From Oxyruncus cristatus (Eukaryota; Chordata; Aves; Passeriformes; Cotingidae): a DNA stretch of 64,000 nt. The translations under genes were made by a program, and so were the position numbers. The stretch lies in the NCBI GenBank assembly GCA_013399855.1, contig VXAY01006698.1, forward strand, positions 538,702 through 602,701, given 5' to 3'. The notes under the pieces are model-generated. The model saw only the letters and a program-made list of their open reading frames with translations, was not told where the DNA came from and did not search any database. Positions 1-12,610 of this stretch are shown in pieces; position 1 is the first letter of the stretch; every line of letters starts with the position of its first letter.

Positions 1-1188
1 CCAGATCCATGCTGGAAGTACATCTGTAAGTGGATCTCTCTCCTACCTTCTATCGTTTTTTCACATAATGTCTTTTCTTTCAGAGTTGGAACTAGATGAC
101 CTTTAAGGTCCTTTCCAAACCAAGTCATTCTATGATTCTACGATGGACAAAATCTCATGCAAGCCACAAGTTGTATTAGGTCTCCACTCTCAGTCTGAGT
201 TTTGAGTGTCATTGTTTGGGGAAGTGACTTATCCCTGTGTTTCGCACAGGCAAGTTGAACTTGTTCGGTTCTTTCTCCCAGCTATCTTACACAGAGGGCC
301 TGGTTATGCCAAATCCATGAGGCTACTGTCTCTTGATAATGTGGTATATATATTATCTCCAACCACAGTTCGAGCTATCTCTGAAAAACACTAGCTTTTA
401 TAGTTAGGAAACACTAGGTTATTTTTGGTTAAAAATTTGACAAGTATCACAAAAATAGGTTATAAAAGCAACTTTTCAGAGTAGCTAATGCAATATGCAT
501 GACAAAAATCTACTAAAGCAGTAACAAAAAGAAAGTTTTGTGCCTCACACTAAGCTTACCTGAATTTTTTCAAGACCCAATAAATAAGATTTGCATCCAC
601 CTAAAATTTTTTCCTTTTATTATTTTTAAATTGTTCAGCAAGAATTACATAAGAAACCTACTTGGAATCTGCCTGATCATAGTTGATGCTTATAGGTTAT
701 TTTTTGAAATTTGATGTTTGTCAGAAGAGTGACAGTGAACAGTACTACAGTAAATACTATTAATAAACAGCAAAAATATACAGTACGTTTAAAACTGCTG
801 ACTTTTTACACAGTAACACCTCTACTATTCAAATATTATTCCTGTAATTTATTACTCAGATATCAACAGCTCTTGTATACACGCAATTTGAATAAAACCT
901 AAATTACCTAAGAAATACCTTGAGTGAGCAGCCTCAGAGTAATCATACCAGACAAACCAAAAACCCCAACAATCTCTACTGACAGTAAAACTAGAGCATA
1001 TGAATTCTGATACTCACAATGGGGAGTCTCCAGTCACTGTAATATTAATTATTTCTTTTTTTAAATGAGTCTTAGGAGCTCACATATCTGGCATTTTTGA
1101 ACAGACTACCTACTGTCTCATGAACAGCAAAAGCAGAATCAAGCAAACACCTCTTTCATTCAAAGAGCTTTCAGAAGTATAGTCTTAC
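1..1188 (-). other. CNOT2: CNOT2 intron, partial (3' of the last exon in the window)
   Basis: Intronic sequence starting with the donor GTAAGA just left of 1189 and running out of the window at position 1. It is AT-rich. Apart from a CR1 tail near its left edge I see no repeat or coding signal. Two small open frames (206-394 and 711-902, plus strand) have no recognisable content. Confidence 0.85.
82..142 (+). repeat. CR1 LINE 3' terminus (short fragment)
   Basis: The stretch contains TTGGAACTAGATGACCTTTA, the conserved 3' untranslated end of CR1 elements, followed by a CCTTTCCAA block and ending in the octamer-type tail ATTCTATGATTCTA. Orientation is plus, antisense to CNOT2. Only about 60 bp is recognisable; sequence to its left (1-81) does not clearly match CR1. 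CR1 elements are typically 5'-truncated on insertion. Confidence 0.85.
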
Positions 1189-1314
1189 CATAGGGTGCCC
1201 TTCCAGCTAAAGGGTTTATTAATGGAGTTGGATTGCCACTTCCTTCCCTTCTGTTTCTGTCTGCTAGTGCTGGAAAGTCTGAGAGGTCCAGTCCTGTCAC
1301 ATTTTCACTTCCAT
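1189..1314 (-). CDS. CNOT2: CNOT2 coding exon (about residues 217-259), the most 3' exon in the window
   Basis: This 126-nt internal exon is on the minus strand. Its acceptor reads TTGTAG|ATGG and its donor CTATG|GTAAGA, so it enters in phase 1 and leaves in phase 1. Reading on from the upstream exon's last base, the protein runs DGSENVTGL, then DLSDFPALADRNRREG, then PTPLINPLAGRAPY, matching vertebrate CNOT2 as I remember it. The DFPAL motif in an acidic setting is characteristic of the NOT2 N-terminal region. CNOT2 is a non-catalytic scaffold of the CCR4-NOT complex, which shortens poly(A) tails in the cytoplasm and also acts in transcription. The next exon (in mammals starting V-G-M-V-T-K) and the C-terminal NOT-box, which pairs with CNOT3, lie outside the window to the left. 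Confidence 0.95.
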
Positions 1315-2458
1315 CTACAATAAAAACAGATATTTTTAATTCCCTTACATACTTTGCTCAAAGACTTCATTATGTGCAAGATAAATGTAGGACATATCTT
1401 CTTTCTTCAAGTTGATCCTTTTTCTTGTACTATTATTACTACAAATAACTACAGCCTTTGTGTTACAAGACTTGCCTAAAGAGCACCAAGATGTTTGAGG
1501 TTTGCAATAGCTAATCAAACAATAGCTAGTCAACAGCATTTAGTAACAAGGTCTACTCCTTTTGAATTAAGGATTGCACATGTAAAATACAGGCAGACGA
1601 TCAAAATTACAGTACTAGGATAGGTGGCCTGCTTTAAATCTGAAGAGCTATCAAGAAGAAATTTGAGAGAATAACCCATATTAGCAGCAGCATCAAAGAG
1701 CTCTATTGTCCTTAGACAAGGTAAGACAAAGCTGAAGCAGCTGAAGAGCCAATGCAGTGCAAGTTACATGGGAACACTTTTTCATTTGCGGCAGAAAATA
1801 CTACATGGGTGAGGCCAGAGCTGCAGCTCTACAAAAATGTCACAATGTCCTAGGGAATGCCCAAATCCTTCCACTCTTGTGATGTCACCAACACTTCAAG
1901 TTGCTTCGTATATGCACCCACCTACAGAAACATCAGCACACATGAACCTAAGGCATTTCTGCACAAGGATATTTTCCACTCTCTAGTTCATTAAATTCAG
2001 GTGAAGAAGTAATTCCCAGAGAAAAATCACAACTGAAACAACTGTTGAAAGGAATACATGATAAGCCAGCTGTTCAAAAGGAGTTTGAGATTTCAAAAAA
2101 AAATGCTTTCCCACTGGTTTTATGTATCTAATGTTTTCATAGAAAATGGATAAATCTTTTCTCTGATCTCCTTATCAATTCCATGAGTTATTTTGCATTT
2201 CTAATCAACTAGGTATAATCTGCAACCATGTGATGTACAGCGAGTATACTACAGAGTACTTTGTCTTCAAAAGTTTTAAAATCTACTGCTATGAAGTAGT
2301 AACAGTTTGCTAGCACTGCTCTTGGAGCAGCATTTCCATGGAACAGTTGAAAATTATAAGAAAGCTGCATTCCAACAGAACAAGGTTTTTTCAATCAGAC
2401 TTAGCCAAAAAAACTCTCTATGGTAGTTTAAGATCAACATTAAACAGAGTAAACTCAC
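1315..2458 (-). other. CNOT2: CNOT2 intron (1.14 kb)
   Basis: GT-AG intron between the exons at 2459-2538 and 1189-1314 (donor GTGAGT, acceptor TTGTAG). No transposon is recognised. A 14-bp perfect palindrome, AGAGCTGCAGCTCT, sits at 1817-1830. The region around 1740-1930 is less AT-rich than the rest but holds no recognisable gene. Confidence 0.9.
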
Positions 2459-2538
2459 CCGTTCCATTAAAAATGTTACTTGATAAGGAGTTATTCATTC
2501 CAAATGCCTGATTTCTGTTCATCCCAAATCCAGACATA
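2459..2538 (-). CDS. CNOT2: CNOT2 coding exon (about residues 190-217)
   Basis: This 80-nt internal exon has acceptor TTTCACAG|TATG and donor AACGG|GTGAGT. It begins with the third base of the Ser codon split with the upstream exon (AG|T) and ends with the first base of an Asp codon (G|AT). The translation is SMSGFGMNRNQAFGMNN followed by SLSSNIFNGT, a Met/Asn/Gly/Ser-rich low-complexity stretch typical of the disordered CNOT2 N-terminus. The length is not a multiple of three, so skipping it would shift the frame. The GTGAGT donor is strong. A 1.14-kb intron follows it in the transcript. Confidence 0.95.
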
Positions 2539-4514
2539 CTGTGAAAAAAATCCATGAAGTCAGACAAAAGGATATATGTACTTTGTAATTCCCAGTGGAA
2601 GGTATTAAGGGGGGAAAAAAACCCCTAGGACATTTAAATTATTTCAAGCTTAAGCAACTCATATTAGCCTAAACTCAGGTTTTAATTATTTTCCTTTATA
2701 CTCCTGAAAACTCTGAGCAGCAGCAACAGGCATTGCTCAATCCAGTCAACTAGAATGACTTCAAAATAGCTCAGGTTTTTAATAGCCACCGTGTCTTAAG
2801 ACATCCGTCAACCAACAGGTTATGACAAACACAATTGTTACTCAGTAATTTCATACAGAAAAATGAAGCAGCAGTAAATGCAGTAGTTAAAAGTCAGACT
2901 GTAATCCATTCATTTGCAGGTGGGAATCTGGATCATGAAAGTGATCAAGTTTGTCATGACTCATTCATAACCTGAACGGTTACGGTGTGCAATCACCACC
3001 AGGTACACATGGCATTACTACGAGCATAGGGATGGTCTCTGTCATACAAGACACAAGCTAAAGTTTCATACAGTCAGGCAAAAATATCTGAAAACATCTA
3101 AGTATCATGTAGGTCTAGTGTGGTTGGAAAGACACCCCCACATATAATCTGCTTCATTCCATGAGAGTTGGAGATGTTGAGAAGCTCAAAGGTAGGCCCC
3201 GAGCTGAGTAAAATTCTGAGTGTCTGCCCTGTGGGAAATCACGACATTCACTTTTCCCCTGTAACAGGATGGAAGCTGATATTTTAGAATTTTCCATAAA
3301 AACAAAAAAGAAATGCTTTCCCAGTGGAAATCACACAAACTTTTTAGATAGTTACAAATCTGAAGCATTTCACTCTAATTTGAAATACCCTTAATTGCTT
3401 CATGGTCAAAAACCTAACCCAAAAAATATTCAATGCTCCAACTAAGCAACTATTCAGAAAACACTTTTTGGAAGTCACATAATTCATGTACCTTACAAGC
3501 AAACACCATAAATTTTTTCCCCAATAATGATTTCAAAGTTTTGCTAAATATATCAATTAGCAATTGGATATTGTACTACTACTATACTTCTGTAGCCTAA
3601 TAAACTGTAGAATAAGAAATCATTGTTCCAGAGGTATTTCCTTCTCAACTTGTAAAAACTGTAGCTTCTTGAAAGTGAGATATACAATGAAACAGTGAAA
3701 GATGAGGATTTTAATTTAAATGCTCCTACAGACAGGGATTTCATTATTTTCCCTACAGCTGAACAAAATTTAAACAACGTAATTTCTATACATATATCAA
3801 TATCCAATATCATTGTCCTCTGCATGAAGAGTTTTTAAGTATGTTACTATTTCAAACTTCTGTGATCTCAAATTTCAAAAACACTTTAAAATATGATATT
3901 ATCTTTTAAATTATCCTCTCCTCTATTTGACCCTATACAGGATAGAAAAGGCAAATTCTAGGTAATCAGAGGCAAGACACAAAGTCTTCTCACACGCCAA
4001 GAACATAAACTGCTACCACAAAATTGCTATTGCTGTGATCGTTGAGAAAAGCATCTGTACGCCTATATCAGGGAGAAACTACAAAACTAAGTAGCCTGAT
4101 TAAGATTCAGATAACTGTGACATCAGTTTTCACCTTCCTTTATCTATTTTGTAAAATACTATATTGGGTTAGAGATGGCACCTGACTGCATTAGCATGTT
4201 TGTGCTCCTCTAAGAGCCACTCCCCTAAGGAAGGACCTGAAGGGAGAAAACTGGGAGCACAGTGATCATGAGGTCATGGAACAAAGCAGTCAGCCATGCA
4301 AAGCTGTGACTACACACATTAAATAATTAGAACTAAGACAGTACTTACTACAAGTTTATCAGTATGAAGGAAGCATAAACAAAGCACTAAAACACAGTTG
4401 AAGCCTAATGAACACACGAAGCAGTTTTTGAGATTTATTCTAATGGATAAAAATTACATTTCCTGAGTAGCATGTACATGGCTACACAGGGATGGTCCAA
4501 CTAAAGAGCCTTAC
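2539..4514 (-). other. CNOT2: CNOT2 intron (1.98 kb)
   Basis: GT-AG intron (donor GTAAGG, acceptor TTTCACAG). Mostly unique AT-rich sequence with a somewhat GC-richer patch near 4170-4310. I see no repeat family, RNA gene or supported ORF. Confidence 0.9.
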
Positions 4515-4697
4515 CTGTTCACAGTAAAAGGTTGTCGAGAGGGTTGCTGCTTTGGCATACATATTATGCTTGGAGAGCTTCTGTTGGGGCTGCCTAACCC
4601 TGAACTGCTCATGCTGTTTGTCCTGCTGGGAATTCCAATGCCCTGACCAACCTGGGAGTGGTTCATCATGTTCCTAGGATTCATAGGCAATATCCCC
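4515..4697 (-). CDS. CNOT2: CNOT2 coding exon (about residues 129-190)
   Basis: This 183-nt exon has acceptor CTCTTTCAG|GGGG and donor AACAG|GTAAGG. The protein reads GILPMNPRNMMNHSQVG, then QGIGIPSRTNSMSSSG, then LGSPNRSSPSIICMPKQQ and PSRQPFTVNS. This is a Ser/Asn/Met-rich, presumably unstructured segment with several Ser-Pro sites that could be phosphorylated (an inference from the motif). Both flanking splice phases join cleanly to neighbouring exons: AG|G completes Arg upstream and AG|T completes Ser downstream. The length is divisible by three, so skipping this exon would keep the frame, but nothing in the sequence shows that it is skipped. Confidence 0.96.
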
Positions 4698-5328
4698 CTG
4701 AAAGAGAAAAACCATCCACAGAGATGAATCTGTTCAACAGTATTTGACTACTCATTTATATTACTAATGCAGGATGGACTCTGAGCTGTTGCAATTTAGT
4801 TTGCAGTTGGTGACCAAACAGCATGTTTGGATTACTCTCCATAATTAATGCCGTTCTGGACTTCTTCAGAAATACCACATGACCCATTACATATTATATA
4901 AACCTGACCACGGACTTGATTAAATACTTAAATATTTAAAATAGGAAAAGGTGTTACAATTCCTTTTTTAATGAGAGCTTCAGACCTACTATCTCAATAT
5001 TCTTAAACAGTGTATGCCGTCATACCAAAATTTTAATTGTACATTTACCTGAACAATCAAATAACAATGAATAACAACCTCTTACATTCTGAAGCAGAAT
5101 TTGCCAGCAATTTGTCCTTTATATACAAAAATCAAATAATGTCTTACAGTAAATCCTTACTATTTTACTGTATTATTTCCCTAACACAGGCAGTGGTCCA
5201 TAAGAACCTACTTTTCTTCTTTTTTTCATCTATCAGACTGTAAAACAGCTGAGGCAAAATATGCAGACTATTTAACAAGAGCTCTGCAAAAAGACACAAT
5301 CGCAGAAATATTGGCTATCAATAAATAC
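4698..5328 (-). other. CNOT2: CNOT2 intron (0.63 kb)
   Basis: The smallest complete intron in the window, with donor GTATTT and acceptor CTTTCAG. Nothing else is recognised. The plus-strand ORF at 5037-5243 is uninformative. Confidence 0.9.
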
Positions 5329-5476
5329 CTGCTCGGAGATGGAGGCGTGTGAAGTGACATTGTTGGTACCCCTGTTGTTGGCGTTACGTGGCTCGGTAAC
5401 TGAGTGCCTTGTGATAAGCTGCGATTTAACTGAGGGGTATTGTTGCTCATTCCCCTCATTGGAAGGCCTAGTGCAC
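5329..5476 (-). CDS. CNOT2: CNOT2 coding exon (about residues 80-129)
   Basis: This 148-nt exon has acceptor TTTTTCAATAG|GTGC and donor CGAGCAG|GTATTT. It starts with the last two bases of a Ser codon (A|GT) and ends with two bases of Arg (AG|G). The translation is SALGLPMRGMSNNTPQ, then LNRSLSQGTQLPSHV, then TPTTGVPTMSLHT and PPSPSR, a textbook match to CNOT2. The TPPSPS cluster offers proline-directed phosphorylation sites. The acceptor has a run of T on the transcript strand; the donor departs from consensus after GTA. Open frames on the opposite strand across this exon are shadows. Confidence 0.96.
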
Positions 5477-8400
5477 CTATTGAAAAAAAATTCAGAGGGG
5501 TGGAGATACAGAGCAATCAGGAACAAAGTCTTCTCCATCAGGTGTAGATGGAAACAATTTATGCTGACAACGTACCAAAAAGTGTAAAGGCTGAAGGAAA
5601 GTGCAGTGTAAAAACGAAGCCCGAATTTGCACAGTAGAAGCCCAATTATCAAATTCAGCCCCATTTCTGTTTAACTTTAGATAGGCTCTTTGAGGAATTT
5701 CTGTATTCGAAGTCACTAACAAAATTTTGTTTCCTTTGAGATGTAACTGTAGATAAAGGGTTGAGTTTTGAGTTTTTGATGAGACATGAAAATCTACAAA
5801 TTATCTCAAAAAAAGGCAGCATTTGGGGAGAATTAGCAACTGCACTCAAGAAATATGCTAATTGGTATATATATTTGGCCAGTATTTAGAACACTGATTT
5901 GTCTTGCTAAAAATTAAACAAATCATTAATAAAAAAAATAAAGTGATGGATATTTACTTAACAGCAACATTGTTTTCAGGACAACAAAAACAACATTTTA
6001 GGTCAATTCTCTCTTTAAGTTGCTTCTTTATGGCAACAGTACTTCAGTGTCCATGATCAAGTCAAGTTTGACCTTTTGAGAAAAGAAAGCAAGCAGAATT
6101 TTAAATGCCCTCTCTTTGCATTTAAAAACATACAGAAGTTTACACATTGTGATAGAAAGTATTTTCTATATAAACAATTGTGTGACAGAATAATGCAAGC
6201 TTTTTTCCCCCCACTTTTTTCAGTAAAGTAAAAAAATAAATTACTTCAATTCAGAACAGCAGAAGATAACCAATTACTGCCCTGTCTCAAAATGTCCAAG
6301 AGATTTATGAAGTTTCTCATCATTCTCACATTGCTTTTCTGTGTTTATGAAGTTTCAGAATTATGCTCCAAGACAAGAAAAAGTCATTTAGTGCAACACA
6401 GCAATAGGAACAAATTTAGCATATAAAATGCAATAACTGTAAGTGGCAGTTCCTACTGCTTTGGCATAAGGCTGCTGAGGTAGACCCACAGAACTCAAAA
6501 TCTTATCTTGCAGACCAAACAAAAGAAAATTATGATGTATCAGCACTCTCCCATGGTAGATGGTCCCTGCAGAAAAGCTGAATATGCCACTGTATAATGT
6601 GAATAAATATTAAGAATGCAAAGAACAGACATAGCATATGCTCAAATTACTATCAAGACAGGATCTGAAGAAACTTCCCAATCATTTAGCTCTCACACTT
6701 TAAGAACTGGTGTCTGCATCCTATCCTACAATTTGCAATCCAAAAAGTTTGCAACAAAACTCAGAGTTTATAACACTCAAATCTATCTCTATACATTCAG
6801 ATTAAGAGCTAGTGTAATTTGCTATAGCAAGCATCCTAACACTTCATTAAAAGCTGATTATATCAAGGTGTTCACTGTAAATATTTTGGCAATTTGCTGC
6901 ATCAGAATAATTTCAATGAGCATAAATATATATTATAAATTATATTTCATGCTGATTAACAATTATGTGGAATTTTAAAAATAAAATGGTACTGAAAAAA
7001 TACATACACTTTTAAACTCAATACAGTACACCAAAAAACACGATTACCATATTCAAGTTAATTTTGTGCAAGCATTTATTTTAGCAAAGCCAGTTTTACA
7101 TTGATGGTTATTTCTTCTTGTTGGCTTTCTTCAAGCTAGAATTTTTAATGATTAGGGATGTTACAGCAAAGTAGAACCATACTCTTGGCAAGGAGGGGCA
7201 GGTGAAATAGTCACTGAGAAAAAGCCCTATGTTTTTCTTACTTTTTCCAGTTTTCTAATTGAGACAAGAGATCCATATGGGCTATGTTGGAGGCTGATCA
7301 ATGAAATGGCCAATTTCCTTCCTAATTTTATGTTTGAATTATATTAACGCTATAACATGACATCTTGCTTAATGACTGACAGCTACCAATCATTAAAAGT
7401 GCATAGCCATTATCAACTTTGTTTTTCCTAAAAAGTATTTTAATCATAAGCATGACTTCAACACAGAAGTTTCTTCCTGGTTTGCCTCAAGGTTTGGTAG
7501 AAATTGACATCTGATAATATTTACTTTTAAGTTTTTAGCCATGTATGCCTCCATGTTAGAGATTACATCCTAGGTACCACAACCAATTCTATGAACAACT
7601 AAGTTGATGAAAAAAGTTGACTTTAAAAATAAACAACAAGTAACTGACAAAGAGAATGAATAAATTATTTCAGTATCTGTAGACAGCGAAGTCTGAAAGA
7701 CTGAACAGTGCCAGAATCAGGACTCAAAAGACAAGACCCAAACATGACTCTTAGACTGACTAGAAGCTGCTCATATGAATCTCAGTAGCATAATCAAATG
7801 CCAGTTTATATTACACGGTCACTCATAAATGGCCACTGAGATAAGAAAACAAACCCTACAACAAAAAAGAAACCAACAAAAAAGAAAACCTACTATATTT
7901 ATATTTATTTGAAGAAAGCTGAAAGAAAATGGGAAGGCCGTGCCTCTAGCAAACAAACCTTTTAGTTTGTCCAGACAAGAAGTCCAGACTCTCTAACATA
8001 CTCTGAAGACACTTTTTCATAGAATCTGAGTCAGAAGTACTTGGCAAAACAGCTGAAAACATTCAAAACCATACAGTGACAGAGGAGAGATGATGCTCAC
8101 AACCAGTTTTACTTGTGGAACTGTATCTAACTCAGATATTCTGAGTCACTGTCTGAATGCATCCCTCAGTTACAAGGAGCTTCAGTTCTCAACACTGGCC
8201 CTGAAGTCAGCATTCATGTGACTGTTGCTCTATAGGTCTTCTATTTCAACAGTGTCCACAAGACTGGCAGATACAGATGAAATCTCCAAGGTACAGAAAA
8301 GAAAAAAAACAGTGGTGTAGAAGGCAATAATCATACTGGCCAAATCTTTGCCAAATGCAAGTTGCCAACTACATACACAAGATTCAATGTGCTCCAGTAG

Positions 8401-8791
8401 AGCATGAAATATCAGTTATATTTAAGGTATAATTTCCTTCAATTCTTTACATATTTTTCTCAACTGGGCTCATTTTGGCCCAGCTCACTTTCTTTAGGTT
8501 TTCCTTTAGAGAGTCATGGTTAAATCACAGACGTTTTTTATAGCATGGTTATATTTGGATATTTAACAGCTATACAGTGTCAATATGACACTTTGCACAC
8601 TTAACACTGCAAAAATGCATACTAAGCAAAGCAAAAATAGTTCTTAAAAAAATTAAAATAATTGCACATAAGGGGACATACTGTCATTTGTACAACCACC
8701 AGAAAACAAAGCCATCTGCATATTCTCTACCCAGAATGTGCAACTGTAACATATTTAGCATAAACACATCACTAATAAAAAGAAGTCTTAC
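5477..8791 (-). other. CNOT2: CNOT2 intron (3.3 kb)
   Basis: GT-AG intron (donor GTAAGA, acceptor CAATAG). AT-rich unique sequence. It contains the longest open frame outside repeats in this part of the window (6616-6978, plus strand, 120 codons), antisense to CNOT2, without a recognisable motif. No transposon is recognised. Confidence 0.9.
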
Positions 8792-8858
8792 TTTGTTGCC
8801 CGTATAAACTTGCCCCAAATTGAGACAGCTGACCTGATGTTGATGGTGATGCCAGCAT
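8792..8858 (-). CDS. CNOT2: CNOT2 coding exon (about residues 58-80)
   Basis: This short 67-nt exon has acceptor CATTGTAG|ATGC and donor CAACAAA|GTAAGA. It is in phase 0 at its start and leaves one base (A) of a Ser codon at its end. The translation is MLASPSTSGQLSQFG followed by ASLYGQQ. It joins the upstream exon at ...SEKD|MLASPS, as expected for CNOT2. The exon is too short for ordinary ORF calling; the frame and splice sites support it. Its last base is A rather than the usual G at the donor, compensated by a strong GTAAGA. Confidence 0.95.
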
Positions 8859-11800
8859 CTACAATGTAAGAAGAATAAAAGGCTATTAAAGACACAAATA
8901 TACTGCGCTACCTTGCTGTGAAAGTTTGCAACAATATGTTATGCCAAGAAAGCCAAAACAACTGAAAGCTCCTTCAAAGTCATCAAAAATTTTAGAAACT
9001 CCCCACACAGTAACACCTGTAACAGTATATTACACATAAGTGGAAAAGAATAAACTATTCTCCGTGCTGCTACAGAAATGGAAAGTATAACTGCATTTGA
9101 GAAACAGGATATATAAGCTGAACACTTGCAAAAAATGCTTTGCAATCCTAAGGACAGTTAAATACTGGAATACCAATTTCGGGACATCTTTAAAGAACAG
9201 ATTAGTAGTTAATCAACATTAGGTATTTGAGGTTGTCCCTTGGAGCAAGAAGAGCTATTAGTTGACCCAATCCATCCATCCAGTTCACCACAGAACCTGC
9301 TACTTGAACTTACACATGGGAAAATGTCTGCTTGTTTAGTGAAGTAGTCTGGACTTGGATTGAATTTTAAGATGGTTTCATAGAAAGGAATGTCTGGATT
9401 CTTAGACATAAGGTGATTTCATGCTTTTTCAATTTGAGAGTAAAAAATTTATATAAAAATAACTTTTACTGTGATAACCTGTAAATTGCTTTGTTGGTAT
9501 CATCTAGACAGATGTAAAACCTAAACCTTATAAACTGAATCTGCTAGCTGTCTACACTTGGGCCAAATCCAGAAGGTAAAAATTAGAGACAAGACATGCA
9601 GGTAAGTCACTAAACATCAAAAGTAGCATTCGTATCTGCAAATCACAAAGTATTTTTTTTAATACATACAGAAACATAAAAAAAGAAATTACAGCATGTA
9701 ATTACTGTAGACCATCAGAAAATGTATCAAAAATATCTCCACACATATTTCTCATATATATTATACTCACACATATTTCCAACAAAATGCACGTATTTGA
9801 ATAGTAAGCAACTACAGGAACAAACATCCACACTTGTGTACACAAGAGGTTTGAAATAGCAAGACAAAAAACTTTCTGCAGGAAAAAACCCAAACTATAA
9901 AATGCGTCAAACCAGACCAGATATCTCCTTTCTTAGTGAAGAACTCGCTGCGAACAAAAAGAACTCTTTAAATTAAACTACCAGTGGCTCTAACCCAGCA
10001 CTCATAGCCAAGTTTACAGGCCACATCTGCATCAGCAAGTAACGGAGCCAAAGACAAGTGCACTTGTAAAACAAACAAGTTGGTTCTGAGATAACATAAC
10101 TCCTGGATTTCTAACTAGAGCTAGCATGACTAAAACACCTGATGCCATGGACTGAATGACCACTGGTGAGTGGCACATGTCGGGTACACTTCTGGAGCAC
10201 TTCTTCCAGCCTGTTTTCATCCAGAAGGAATCAAACTGACTCACACCAAGATTGCTCTGCAATGCAAACCGAAGTACGTTGAAGTGGGGACACTTGGGAG
10301 ACATATTTCAAAAGCACTCTTTCCCCAAACTAATAAATTGATTAAACACGGATAAAACAAGCTGATACAGTAGTTTTAAGAAGGTAAAGATAAAGTAAAA
10401 TGCTCAGGTTAAAGAAAGCAATACTCAGGTTTGACAAGTTGAAAATCCTAAACCGTGTTGCAAGGTGTGGCAAATTGTAATTCTATGAAAAAAAATGAGA
10501 GCAAAAAGTTATGAGATACCTTCAGAGACAATGATAAGGGCACACAAGTTAAAAAATAAAAAAAAAAAAAACAAACCAGACACTGAGATAGAAACATCAG
10601 TCAAAAAGTACTACTAACTTTGGGACAGATTAATTAGACAGTCAAGCCAAAAAAGAAGATTGCACAGCTGTTCAGAGACTTCAAAAATTGCTGTGAAGGC
10701 ATGTGATGTAGTAAGTAGAAGATGGTACAAAACCTCAGCACAAACAAAACCCTTTCAGCTGTAATGTTACTTTGGACTAAAAAAGAACTAGAAAACCCCT
10801 TAGAGGCACTACAATACGTGAAAGAGAGAAAAAGAGTCCCACCTCTTCTACACTGAGTACTACTTGATTTTTTAAATTCCGTTGAAAGGAATGGCAAATA
10901 AATTTATTAAACACTGCTTATTAGAAAGAGGATTGTCTTTTGAAACATTGCAAAGTAGGTCACATCTATTGTGCCATTTACTTCTACATGAAAAGTTAAT
11001 TGCAAAATGGTTTGTACAGAAAGTTTTATAGAAAACCATAATAAAGGCCAAGCATTAAATTCACTAAGTCTCACAACCTACTTTTAATGTCATAATGTAC
11101 TTAGAACATCCAAGATAACAAACCTCAAGAAGAAATCAATAACAATTCCTGTGGATCTGTTCCAGACAAATTAAATTTCTCTAATCTCATGGAGAAGGAA
11201 TATGCTGTATGGGTATCTCAGTTATTCCCTCTCTAGTTTATTAAACACTTTTTTCTGTCATAGCTAAGTAAGGAACTGTTTAAAATTGTCTTGTTTTTCT
11301 ATTATTTCCATATAACTTAAATCAACAACAAAAAACCCAACTAAATTCCCCAAAACCTATACTACCATGACGTTTATTTGCATTCACACAGTCATTAATA
11401 TAGTCTACTCAAACTCGGTCTACCAACGATAATGATGATTCAAAAGGTACAGTGTTAGTAGTACAAAAAACATTTCTTCTGGCATTTTGCAATCATTATT
11501 TCACCTGACTGGACTACTTGCCACACGACATATAAGATATAACCAACTCTTCAAGAGCATACTTGCAATTGTGGCTGGAAGTCAGGCTCGAATTTCTTTT
11601 ACTCTATAAAAGACAAAGATCATAACCTTAACAAAAACTAAAGCTGACTAAGCCTTAAGGTGACTAAAGCCTCTTCTAGTTGTTAAAACCTATTAAGCTT
11701 TACCCAATTATGTCCAAATCTTGGGGAAAAAATGCTCAGAATTATCATGGTAACAATCTAAATCAACTTGCCAGTGGTTAAGAGCTACAAAACCCAGTCA

Positions 11801-12369
11801 TAAAGTAGCATGGGATTTCTGCTTCTATTCCAACCTTGTATGACCAAACTGGACAGATTGTTTCAACTGGCTTTCCCTGTATGTGTTTTTAGGAGACAGA
11901 GACGTGCACCTCCCAAAGGGCATAGAGACAACTGAGCAAAAAAGACCTTGTGTAACATGACGGGTGCACTTTGTTCTGCCGGTATACAGAAAGGACCAAC
12001 ACTCAGTACCAGCAGGCTGAAAGACTGAGCTGACAAAGTCAACTAAGATATGGACATCATTTTACTTCCAAGTCTCCAACAGTCACAGCACAGTTCTGAT
12101 AATGGAAGATTATGCATCTAAACTCAAACCAACTGATGATCCAAGCAGATGGCTCAGTTTTTCTGGACTGGTCCATACTAAAAATCAATAAGCTGTAAGG
12201 GGCTATCAGGCAATTTTGTATCCTTAGTGCTGAATGAGATTTTACTGTAGCTGCTTTCATTAACTCTTAATGGGTTTACTGCAATAAATTCACTTAAGAG
12301 TGTCAACAATCTCAAAAAAAAAAAAAAGCATTAGCAACTGCTTAAATTTGCTAGAACTGTGAAAAAACT

Positions 12370-12610
12370 GCTGTACTTTACAGCCTCCTTGGAAGGCCGG
12401 CGAACACAGGCTGCAGCCTCCCTGAAACAGAAGGAGATGGTGGAAGGGAGGTCCAACAGTAGAGCTGGCTGAGCAGGCTCCTGCTTTCCCCTGCACTGCA
12501 GCATCCTGCCTCTTCCAAGCAAAGACCCCACTCAGCGTGGGGACAGCTGCCCTTCAGCATCACTGCCACGGTAGCACACCTCGGCAGGGTGGCACCAAGA
12601 AAACTCAGCA
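12370..12610. other. GC-richer patch, function unknown
   Basis: About 240 bp with clearly higher GC and several CpG sites than the AT-rich intron around it. Three overlapping minus-strand frames stay open across it, as expected where A and T are scarce. No protein or repeat family is recognised. It could be an old repeat remnant or a regulatory element; neither is shown. Confidence 0.4.

Noticed and set aside
5272..5664. Minus-strand ORF of 130 codons and plus-strand ORF of 82 codons over the 5329-5476 exon
   Set aside because: Both are in frames other than the CNOT2 frame and read across splice sites.
9209..9409. 66-codon minus-strand ORF with a protein-like composition, in sense with CNOT2
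   Set aside because: It has no credible acceptor/donor pair giving a frame-compatible CNOT2 exon, and no recognised family.
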